Source of the DNA: an uncultured Aeromicrobium sp.
GTDB taxonomy: Bacteria; Actinomycetota; Actinomycetes; Propionibacteriales; Nocardioidaceae
Reading direction: 5' to 3'
DNA: 6,650 bases
Assembly (NCBI RefSeq): GCF_946221465.1
Contig: NZ_CAMJVP010000188.1
Coordinates: 1-6,650, forward strand
The stretch's first letter is position 1. Each line of letters opens with the position of its first letter. The notes under the pieces were generated by a model. It was not told where the DNA came from. It did no database searches and saw only the letters and a program-made list of their open reading frames with translations. Positions 1-5,404 of the stretch are shown piece by piece. The position numbers were made by a program, and so were the translations under genes.

Positions 1-950
1 ACCTTGTAGACGTCGAGACCGCGCGCCTCGAGATCGGCGCGGACGAAGTCGGCGATCTGGGCCGCGTCCGGCACGTCGACCTTGTTCAGCGCGACGAGCC
101 GCGGGCGATCCGACAGGTCGACGCCCGCCAGCTCGGAGTATCGCGCCAGCTCGTTCTCGATGATGTCCAGGTCCGTGAGCGGGTCACGGCCGGGCTCGAC
201 CGTCGCGCAGTCGACGACATGGACGAGGGCGGCGCAGCGCTCGATGTGGCGTAGGAAGTCGTGGCCGAGGCCCCTGCCCTCGCTGGCGCCTTCGATGAGA
301 CCGGGGACGTCGGCCACCGTGAACGTGGTCGAGCCGGCCCTCACGACGCCGAGGTTAGGCACCAACGTGGTGAAGGGGTAGTCCGCGATCTTGGGACGTG
401 CCCGCGACAGCGCCGCGATGAGGCTGGACTTTCCGGCCGAGGGGAAGCCGATCAAGCCGATGTCCGCCACCACCTTCAGCTCAAGGGTGACCGTACGCTG
501 TTCGCCCGGCTCGCCCTTGAGCGCGAAGCCGGGCGCCTTGCGCTTGCTCGAGGCCAGCGCCGCGTTGCCTAGACCGCCGCGGCCACCCGCGGCGATGACG
601 AGCTCGGTGCCGGCTCCGACGAGATCGGCGAGCACCTCGCCGTCGCGATCACGCACCACCGTGCCGTCGGGAACGCGCAGGACGAGGTCGTCGCCGTTCG
701 CCCCGTTGCGGTGTGAACCCGCTCCCGGAGCACCATTGCCGGCCTTACGGTGCGGCTCGTGATGGAAGTCGATGAGCGTGGTGACGTCGGGGTCGACCCG
801 CACGATGACGTCGCCGCCGTGGCCGCCGTTGCCACCATCGGGACCGCCGAGCGGCTTGAACTTTTCGCGGTGGACGGACGCCACGCCGTGGCCGCCATTG
901 CCGGCCTGGACGTGCAGCGTCACCTGGTCGACGAAAGTCGGGATGGCCAT
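1..950 (-). CDS. obgE: GTPase Obg/CgtA, N-terminal two domains (3' end cut by window)
   Basis: Obg is a conserved P-loop GTPase that binds the 50S subunit and acts in late large-subunit assembly and stress or growth control. The window holds the first 316 residues. Residues 1 to about 158 form the glycine-rich Obg fold, with runs such as GNGGHG and GGPDGGNGGHGG. The G domain follows: G1/Walker A GFPSAGKS at 168-175, switch region YPFTTLVPNLG, G3 DVPG at 214-217 and G4 NKVD at 289-292. G5 and any C-terminal OCT domain lie beyond position 1; actinobacterial Obg proteins are usually about 480 residues. The ATG at 950 is supported by a strong Shine-Dalgarno, AAAGGAG at 962-956, five bases upstream, and by the family N-terminus (FVDQVTLHV). 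It follows rpmA on the same strand, 93 bp away, with a terminator-like hairpin between them, so its expression probably depends partly on read-through. Confidence 0.97.
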   Translation of the reverse strand, partial: MAIPTFVDQVTLHVQAGNGGHGVASVHREKFKPLGGPDGGNGGHGGDVIVRVDPDVTTLIDFHHEPHRKAGNGAPGAGSHRNGANGDDLVLRVPDGTVVRDRDGEVLADLVGAGTELVIAAGGRGGLGNAALASSKRKAPGFALKGEPGEQRTVTLELKVVADIGLIGFPSAGKSSLIAALSRARPKIADYPFTTLVPNLGVVRAGSTTFTVADVPGLIEGASEGRGLGHDFLRHIERCAALVHVVDCATVEPGRDPLTDLDIIENELARYSELAGVDLSDRPRLVALNKVDVPDAAQIADFVRADLEARGLDVYK

Positions 951-982
951 GGGTGCTCCTTTAGTAGCCGAAGAGAAACGAC

Positions 983-1018
983 AGAAGGGGCAGCCCGCGT
1001 GCGCGGACTACCCCTTCT
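983..1018 (-). terminator. Strong intrinsic terminator or attenuator hairpin between rpmA and obgE
   Basis: In the minus-strand transcript, bases 1018-1003 pair continuously with 998-983: 14 Watson-Crick pairs plus two G.U wobbles (1010/991 and 1007/994) around a four-base loop, GCAC. Outer arms are AGAAGGGG and CCCCTTCT. The following RNA is GUCGUUUCUCUU, 7 U of 12, a reasonable if imperfect U tract. Both wobbles would be C-A mismatches in the opposite transcript, which points to an RNA structure serving the rplU-rpmA transcript. Only 32 bases separate it from the obgE start, so it may be a partial terminator that sets the ratio of obgE to ribosomal protein mRNA. The structure is seen directly; termination is inferred. 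Confidence 0.72.
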
Positions 1019-1027
1019 CGTCGATGT

Positions 1028-1049
1028 GAGTGAGTCTGCGACCTCACTC
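1028..1049 (-). other. Small hairpin overlapping the rpmA stop codon
   Basis: A perfect 7-bp inverted repeat, GAGTGAG at 1028-1034 and CTCACTC at 1043-1049, has an 8-base loop and contains the rpmA TGA stop (1046-1044). In the mRNA it would form a modest stem just upstream of the larger terminator-like hairpin at 983-1018. It could protect the 3' end of the rpmA message or act with the larger hairpin; it could also be chance. The role is unknown. Confidence 0.4.
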
Positions 1050-1298
1050 CGCCGGAACGATGTTGACGACCTTGCGGCCGCGTTTGGTGCCGAACTCCAC
1101 GGCACCGGCCGACAGGGCGAACAGCGTGTCGTCGCCGCCCCGCCCGACATTGACACCGGGGTGGAAGTGGGTGCCCCGCTGGCGGACGATGATCTCGCCG
1201 GCGTTGACCTGCTGGCCGCCGAACCGCTTGACGCCGAGGCGTTGAGCGTTGGAGTCGCGACCGTTCTTGGTGGAGGCTGCGCCCTTCTTGTGTGCCAT
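1044..1298 (-). CDS. rpmA: 50S ribosomal protein bL27
   Basis: Ribosomal protein L27 is a small basic protein of the 50S subunit whose N-terminal tail reaches the peptidyl-transferase centre. The 84-residue product has the usual bacterial length and the family hallmarks: N-terminal MAHKKGAASTKNGRDSNAQR, then LGVKRFGGQ, the GEIIVRQRGT segment, and HPGVNVGRGGDDTLFA. The tail starts directly with AHKKG and has no cleavable extension of the kind known in Firmicutes. The start at 1298 lies 12 bp after the rplU stop. An AAGGG overlaps that stop (1312-1308) nine bases upstream and a second GAGGG lies very close to the ATG, so translation is probably coupled to rplU. It is the second ribosomal protein gene of an rplU-rpmA pair and ends just before two hairpins. 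Confidence 0.99.
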   Translation of the reverse strand: MAHKKGAASTKNGRDSNAQRLGVKRFGGQQVNAGEIIVRQRGTHFHPGVNVGRGGDDTLFALSAGAVEFGTKRGRKVVNIVPAE

Positions 1299-1310
1299 GT
1301 CCCTCGACCC

Positions 1311-1622
1311 TTACTTCTCGATGCCGGTGATCTTGACCTGGGTGTACTTCTGACGGTGACCCTGGCGCTTCTTGTAACCGGTCTTGTTCTTGTACTTCTG
1401 GATGACGATCTTGGGGCCCTTGGCGGCGCCGACGACCTCGGCGTTCACCGTGACCTTGGCGAGCGCGTCGGCGTCCGACGTCACATTGTCGCCGTCGACC
1501 AGCAGCACCGCGGGGAGCGTGACGCTGTCACCCTCGGCGGCCTTGACCTTGTCGATCTCGATGACGTCGCCGACCGCGACCTTGGCCTGGCCGCCGCCAT
1601 TGCGCACGATTGCGTACACCAC
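1311..1622 (-). CDS. rplU: 50S ribosomal protein bL21
   Basis: L21 is a 50S subunit protein that binds 23S rRNA and is almost always encoded with L27. The product is 103 residues if it starts at the GTG at 1622, close to family length. Hallmarks are the N-terminal YAIVRNGG, VAVGDVIEIDKV, and the C-terminal KNKTGYKKRQGHRQKYT signature, which contacts rRNA. An in-frame GTG at 1634 is rejected because it lies inside the likely Shine-Dalgarno GAGGA (1632-1628), which is spaced five bases from the GTG at 1622. A second GTG at 1619 follows at once (VVYAIV), and starting there would remove one residue. Position 11 is Gly (GGGQ) where the family usually has Lys or Arg (GGKQ/GGRQ). A 17-bp palindrome lies 30-46 bases upstream. 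Confidence 0.97.
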   Translation of the reverse strand: MVYAIVRNGGGQAKVAVGDVIEIDKVKAAEGDSVTLPAVLLVDGDNVTSDADALAKVTVNAEVVGAAKGPKIVIQKYKNKTGYKKRQGHRQKYTQVKITGIEK

Positions 1623-1627
1623 GGGAT

Positions 1628-1632
1628 TCCTC
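1628..1632 (-). promoter_or_regulatory. Ribosome-binding site of rplU
   Basis: GAGGA reads on the minus strand at 1632-1628, five bases before the GTG at 1622 and eight before the GTG at 1619. It decides against the longer in-frame GTG start at 1634, which would place the ribosome-binding site within the coding sequence. Confidence 0.6.
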
Positions 1633-1651
1633 ACTCGAATGTCTGTTCAGG

Positions 1652-1668
1652 GTGCGTGTGACACGCAC
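1652..1668 (-). promoter_or_regulatory. 17-bp perfect palindrome in the rplU leader
   Basis: GTGCGTGT and ACACGCAC form two perfect 8-bp arms around one central base. The element lies in the 81-bp gap between the rne stop and the rplU start. As RNA it would give a 7-bp stem with a UCA loop and no U tract after it, which argues against a simple rne terminator. It may be a leader hairpin for control of the L21/L27 message or a DNA operator. I see no clear TANNNT -10 box around it, so I cannot assign a promoter. Confidence 0.5.
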
Positions 1669-1703
1669 GAGAACGGCACGCCGAGGCGCACCGGCTTTCT
1701 ACT

Positions 1704-4397
1704 CTACTGACCCGACCCATCCTCGGTCAAAACGGGGCCGCTCTCACCCGCCGGCGCCGGCCGCGCCGTGGGAGGTGATGCCGCCGCGTCCTCGCTCGGG
1801 GCCGAGGGCTCAGGCGGTGCTGCCGGCCGGGTGGCTCGTTGACGCGCACGTTGAGGACGCGTCACCACCACCGCAGCGGGCTCCGGCTGGGTGTCAGCAC
1901 TCGCGTCCGCAGACTCGGCGGCCGTTGCGACCGAAGACTCACTCCGAGGTTCGGCCGTGGCGGCCTCGGGATCGTCGAGCGGCAGCGTGGCCGGCTCCTG
2001 CGACTGCTCCGCCTTGGGCTGACGCCGGCTGCGCGTGGTCCGGGAACGGGCCGCCTCCGGCTCCTGCTGCTGAGCCGCGCCGTCCGGCTCGGCAGCCGGC
2101 TCGATCGCGGGATCGGCGCTCGCCGCGGGCACGTCCTGAGAGGTCGGCGCCCCGGCCGGCTCCGACGGCGTGGACTGGCGGCGCCTGCGCTTTCCGCCCT
2201 CCACAGGAGCCGGGGCGGCGCTCTCCTGCTCGGTCGCAGCCTCCGGCCGCTGTTCGGTGCTCTTCTGCTCGGCCTTCGTGTCCTGTTGTTTGTCAGCCGG
2301 CCCGTTGCCTCGGCTCTTGCCGCCACGGCCACCGCGCCGCCGTCGCGCATCGTCCTTCTTGGGCATGACCGGCTCGTCGGCGATGACGACTCCCCGGCCC
2401 TTGCAATGCTCGCACTCCTGGCTGAACGACTCCAGCAGCCCCGTCCCGATGCGTTTGCGGGTCATCTGCACCAGGCCGAGCGAGGTGACCTCGGCGACCT
2501 GATGCCGGGTGCGGTCGCGACCCAGGCACTCGACGAGTCGACGGAGCACGAGGTCGCGGTTGCTCTCCAGCACCATGTCGATGAAGTCGATGACGATGAT
2601 GCCGCCGATGTCGCGGAGGCGAAGCTGGCGAACGATCTCCTCGGCCGCCTCGAGATTGTTCTTGGTGACGGTCTCCTCAAGGTTGCCGCCCGAGCCCGTG
2701 AACCGACCCGTGTTGACGTCGACGACAGTCATCGCCTCGGTCCGGTCGATGACGAGCGAGCCGCCCGAGGGCAGATGCACCTTGCGATCGAGCGCCTTGT
2801 GGATCTGCTCGTCGATCCGATACTCGGCGAAGACGTCGGTGTCGCCCTCCCATCGCACGAGCCGCTCGGCGAGATCGGGTGCGACGTGACCGATGTAGCC
2901 CTGCACCATGTCCCACGCTTCGTCGCCCTGGACGATGAGCTTGGCGAAATCCTCGTTGAAAAGGTCCCGGATGACCTTGATCATCAGGTCGGGTTCGGCG
3001 TAGAGCAGTTCGGGGGCCTTGCCGGCAGCCGCCTTGCGCTCGATGTCCTCCCAGCGGGCAGTGAGCCCCTGCACATCGCGGGTGAGCTGTTCCTCCGTTG
3101 CGCCCTCGGCCGCCGTGCGCACGATCACGCTCGCGTTGTCGGGCAGGACCTCTTTCAGTAAGCCCTTGAGACGTGAGCGCTCGGAGTCCGGAAGCTTGCG
3201 CGAGATGCCGTTGCTCCCGCCGCCGGGAACATAGACCAGGAAACGCCCCGGGAGGCTGATCTGGCTGGTGAGCCGCGCCCCCTTCTGACCGACCGGATCC
3301 TTGGTCACCTGGACGAGGATCGTCTGACCCGGCTGCAGGGCGTCCTCGATCTTTCGCTGCTTGCCGTTCTCGACACTCGACCAGTCGACCTCACCGGCGT
3401 AGATGACCGCATTGCGGCCGGCACCGATGTCGACAAACGCTGCCTCCATGCTCGGCAGCACGTTCTGCACCTTGCCCAGGTACACGTTGCCGATGATCGA
3501 CACCTGCGATTCACGCGCGACGTAGTGCTCCACCAGCACCTTGTCCTCGAGCACCGCGATCTGCGTGTAATCGTCACGCTGACGCACGACCATCTCGCGA
3601 TTGACCGACTCGCGACGCGCCAGGAACTCGGCCTCGCTCACGATCGGGGCCCGACGACGGCCGGCCTCGCGTCCCTCGCGCCGGCGCTGCTTCTTGGCCT
3701 CGAGCCGGGTCGAACCGCTCACACCGGTGATCTCGTCCTCGGCGCTGCGGCCCTCGCGCACCTTGACGACGGTGTGCTCAGGATCATCGGAGGACGCCTC
3801 GGCGTCCTCGCCGGCTCGGGCGCGACGCCGCCGGCGGCGGGCGGTCGAGCCGTTCGCGTCCTCGGTGTCGTCGGACTCACCGGACGCGGCAGCAGCGTCG
3901 CTGTGATCGGTGTCGGTGTCCTTGGCATCCTCGTCCGCATCGTCACCGTCGTCACCGTTCTTGCGGCGGCGACGACCGCCGCGGCTGCGGCGACGGCGTC
4001 TGGGAGCCGTGTCGTCATCAGACTCATCGTCGTCATCGGCCTCGGCGTCCGGTTCAGGGGCGCGCTCGGAGCCAGGCGCAGGCTTGGGCGGTGCCAACTC
4101 AGTCGGGGGAGCCTGGAACATCGCCGCGACGGTGGCCGCCCGTTTGGCCGCCTCGACAGGAGCCTTCTCCTCGGCCCCTTCGTCCTCCTCGCTCGCGGTT
4201 CCAGAATCGGAGGGGCGCGCCGCCGGCGGGGCGAAGATATCGGTGCTGAGCGCGGCCGGAGGGCCGGCCGGCCGGCCGGCCGCGCGGCGGCGGGTGGTGG
4301 TGGTCACCGTGGAGGTCAGGGCGGTCGTCGTGCCCGCCGGCTGATCGGTCGCGCTTTCATCCGCGGTGGAGTTGTCAGTGGTGTCGTCGTCGAGCAT
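1704..4397 (-). CDS. rne: Ribonuclease E/G with long N- and C-terminal disordered arms
   Basis: This is an endoribonuclease of the RNase E/G family that cuts single-stranded A/U-rich RNA in rRNA and tRNA maturation and mRNA decay. The product is 897 residues. Residues 1 to about 208 are low complexity: acidic runs alternate with Arg-rich patches near 132-146 and 185-191. A conserved actinobacterial lead-in (TVVKVREG, 209 on) precedes the S1 RNA-binding domain, about 280-385. The catalytic core contains VDVNTG with Asp560 and IDFIDM with Asp604, matching E. coli Asp303 and Asp346, and the zinc-link CEHC at 662-665. From about 680 to the end it is again disordered, with RRRRGGRGG and GGKRRRR patches. 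I see no E. coli-like small domain after the zinc-link. The centrally placed core resembles mycobacterial RNase E. The ATG at 4397 is preferred over an upstream start at 4445 because AAGGAG lies five bases before it and the extra residues look non-coding. Confidence 0.96.
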   Translation of the reverse strand: MLDDDTTDNSTADESATDQPAGTTTALTSTVTTTTRRRAAGRPAGPPAALSTDIFAPPAARPSDSGTASEEDEGAEEKAPVEAAKRAATVAAMFQAPPTELAPPKPAPGSERAPEPDAEADDDDESDDDTAPRRRRRSRGGRRRRKNGDDGDDADEDAKDTDTDHSDAAAASGESDDTEDANGSTARRRRRRARAGEDAEASSDDPEHTVVKVREGRSAEDEITGVSGSTRLEAKKQRRREGREAGRRRAPIVSEAEFLARRESVNREMVVRQRDDYTQIAVLEDKVLVEHYVARESQVSIIGNVYLGKVQNVLPSMEAAFVDIGAGRNAVIYAGEVDWSSVENGKQRKIEDALQPGQTILVQVTKDPVGQKGARLTSQISLPGRFLVYVPGGGSNGISRKLPDSERSRLKGLLKEVLPDNASVIVRTAAEGATEEQLTRDVQGLTARWEDIERKAAAGKAPELLYAEPDLMIKVIRDLFNEDFAKLIVQGDEAWDMVQGYIGHVAPDLAERLVRWEGDTDVFAEYRIDEQIHKALDRKVHLPSGGSLVIDRTEAMTVVDVNTGRFTGSGGNLEETVTKNNLEAAEEIVRQLRLRDIGGIIVIDFIDMVLESNRDLVLRRLVECLGRDRTRHQVAEVTSLGLVQMTRKRIGTGLLESFSQECEHCKGRGVVIADEPVMPKKDDARRRRGGRGGKSRGNGPADKQQDTKAEQKSTEQRPEAATEQESAAPAPVEGGKRRRRQSTPSEPAGAPTSQDVPAASADPAIEPAAEPDGAAQQQEPEAARSRTTRSRRQPKAEQSQEPATLPLDDPEAATAEPRSESSVATAAESADASADTQPEPAAVVVTRPQRARQRATRPAAPPEPSAPSEDAAASPPTARPAPAGESGPVLTEDGSGQ
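4262..4281. repeat. Five perfect tandem GGCC tetranucleotides inside rne
   Basis: GGCC is repeated five times without interruption, in codons for the GRPAGPP segment (residues 41-47) of RNase E. Because four is not a multiple of three, loss or gain of a unit would shift the frame near the N-terminus. The run may simply reflect G/C-ending codons for a Gly/Arg/Pro/Ala-rich motif. Confidence 0.9.
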
Positions 4398-4402
4398 CTG
4401 CT

Positions 4403-4408
4403 CTCCTT
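4403..4408 (-). promoter_or_regulatory. Ribosome-binding site of rne
   Basis: AAGGAG reads on the minus strand at 4408-4403, ending five bases before the ATG at 4397. It fixes the rne start there and excludes the longer in-frame start at 4445, which has no comparable site. Confidence 0.75.
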
Positions 4409-4445
4409 CATCCGGTGCGCGCGAGCGCCCCGGACCTGGGGTCAA

Positions 4446-4461
4446 CGGTCCCTTGGGACCG
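4446..4461 (-). promoter_or_regulatory. Inverted repeat in the rne leader
   Basis: CGGTCCC and GGGACCG form perfect 7-bp arms separated by two bases, 49 to 64 bases upstream of the rne start, in the 165-bp gap between the DUF2344 gene and rne. As RNA it gives a 6-bp GC-rich stem with a tetraloop. E. coli rne is autoregulated through structures in its 5' leader, so an analogous role is conceivable here. A DNA operator is the alternative. I see nothing else recognisable in this gap, and no confident promoter. Confidence 0.45.
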
Positions 4462-4562
4462 ACAAGTCTGTCGTCGACCTCGGTGCGTCCTCACATCGAG
4501 GGGCGGACGGCGTTCGGCCTGTCACTGCGACGATCTGCTCAGTCCGCCGCGGTCGGCTCCGG

Positions 4563-5339
4563 TCAAGAAGCGTCGCGGTCGTGAGCGAGCGGATCGCCGA
4601 CCGTGCCGGTCTCCGGGTCGAGCGGGCCCTGGGCCAGGCGAGTCGCAACCGGCGTCTGCCCGGTGGCCAGTCCACCCGCGGAACGGAGTCCGACGAGTAC
4701 GTCGTCCGGTCGTACTGACGGTGTGCCATGGCGTACGACCAGGTCCAGTATCGCACACGCCGCCTCATCGGGATCGGGCTCCGCGCGCAACGACACGACC
4801 GAGGCGCGGACGTCGAAGGTCCTCGGGCCGCGCTTCATCATGCGCTCAACGAGAATCTCGTCCTGGCGTTCGAAGGCGGAAACGGCTCGCCGAACGGTCT
4901 CGAGCGGGAGTCCCGGCACGCGGATACGCCAGTGGCTCGCCTCCAGCCGATCGGCGAGCGCGCCGGGTGTGGCGACGACGACATCGAGGATGTCCAGGCC
5001 CTTGGGCAGGGCCTCGTCGAGTCGCTCACGGACCACCGCCGGCTCCATCTCTCGTGTGAGCCCGATCTCCAGGTACTCCGCCTCGCTGGCGGCGCCGGTC
5101 GGCGAGGCCCCCGCATAGGAGATCTTCGGATGCGGAGTGAACCCGGAGCTGTAGCCGATCGGCAGCGCGGCCCGACGAATCGCGCGCTCGAAGGCGCGGC
5201 CGAAGTCGCGGTGGCTCGTGAAGCGCAGCCTCCCCCGCTTCGCGTAACGAACACGCAGCTTCTGCACGATGGGCAGCTGCGGATTGGGCGCTTCCGGATT
5301 CAAAGTGCCCTCGAGCGTCCTGCTGCCGTCGTTGCTCAT
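4563..5339 (-). CDS. TIGR03936/DUF2344 radical-SAM-associated protein
   Basis: This protein belongs to the DUF2344/TIGR03936 family, whose members sit next to, or fused behind, a B12-binding radical SAM protein and often precede rne. The biochemical role is not established to my knowledge. The product is 258 residues. The hallmark N-terminal block is VQKLRVRYAKRGRLRFTSHRDF, in two adjoining parts, followed by RAIRRAALPIGYSSGFTPHPKISYA, likewise in adjoining parts. Other family features are the EYLEIGLTREM and LPKGLDILDV segments and a C-terminal TRLAQGPLDPETG tail. The ATG at 5339 is chosen because the family N-terminus begins about 25-30 residues later. A longer start would add an Arg-rich stretch translated from the promoter gap. 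There is no good Shine-Dalgarno; a TANNNT box seven bases before the ATG suggests leaderless translation. The gene lies 165 bp upstream of rne and is divergent from the transporter. No radical SAM gene is seen beside it. Confidence 0.9.
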   Translation of the reverse strand: MSNDGSRTLEGTLNPEAPNPQLPIVQKLRVRYAKRGRLRFTSHRDFGRAFERAIRRAALPIGYSSGFTPHPKISYAGASPTGAASEAEYLEIGLTREMEPAVVRERLDEALPKGLDILDVVVATPGALADRLEASHWRIRVPGLPLETVRRAVSAFERQDEILVERMMKRGPRTFDVRASVVSLRAEPDPDEAACAILDLVVRHGTPSVRPDDVLVGLRSAGGLATGQTPVATRLAQGPLDPETGTVGDPLAHDRDAS

Positions 5340-5352
5340 GGTGTCGAGCCTA
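5340..5352 (-). promoter_or_regulatory. Probable -10 box and leaderless start of the DUF2344 gene
   Basis: TAGGCT on the minus strand (5352-5347) fits the actinobacterial TANNNT -10 consensus and ends seven bases before the ATG at 5339. That spacing would place the transcription start at or next to the A of the ATG. Leaderless mRNAs of this form are common in actinobacteria. The absence of a close Shine-Dalgarno agrees with this. No clear -35 hexamer was seen. Confidence 0.5.
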
Positions 5353-5355
5353 AGA

Positions 5356-5369
5356 CGTCGCCGGCGACG
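5356..5369. promoter_or_regulatory. 14-bp perfect palindrome in the divergent promoter region
   Basis: CGTCGCCGGCGACG is self-complementary over all 14 bases. It lies near the middle of the 65-bp gap between the divergent DUF2344 and transporter genes, just upstream of the putative -10 box at 5352-5347. An overlapping weaker inverted repeat (CGACC at 5368-5372, GGTCG at 5377-5381) follows. It is placed as an operator for a dimeric regulator might be, but such GC-rich palindromes also arise by chance in DNA of this composition. Confidence 0.4.
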
Positions 5370-5404
5370 ACCTGCTGGTCGGTCGCTTCGGCGGCAGGAG
5401 TTGA

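Noticed and set aside
750..1661. 303-codon open frame on the plus strand across obgE, rpmA and rplU
   Set aside because: It is antisense to three well-recognised genes, crosses their intergenic gaps, and has a Val/Asp/Leu-rich composition typical of antisense frames.
1839..3161. 440-codon open frame on the plus strand, opposite rne
   Set aside because: It lies wholly antisense to the conserved RNase E coding sequence, has an Arg/Leu/Asp-biased composition typical of antisense frames in high-GC DNA, and matches no family I know.
3780..4060. Repetitive Arg- and Asp/Glu-rich codons in rne considered as a DNA repeat array
   Set aside because: There is no exact repeat unit; the repetition is at the amino-acid composition level and is expected for disordered RNase E arms in actinobacteria.
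4398..4445. 16-residue N-terminal extension of RNase E
   Set aside because: The ATG at 4397 has a strong, well-spaced Shine-Dalgarno; the extension has none, would contain that site, and looks like untranslated leader.
3525..4718. 397-codon open frame on the plus strand spanning the rne N-terminal arm and the upstream gap
   Set aside because: It is antisense to low-complexity rne sequence, and its Gly/Arg/Val runs mirror the Arg and acidic codons of RNase E. I see no domain.
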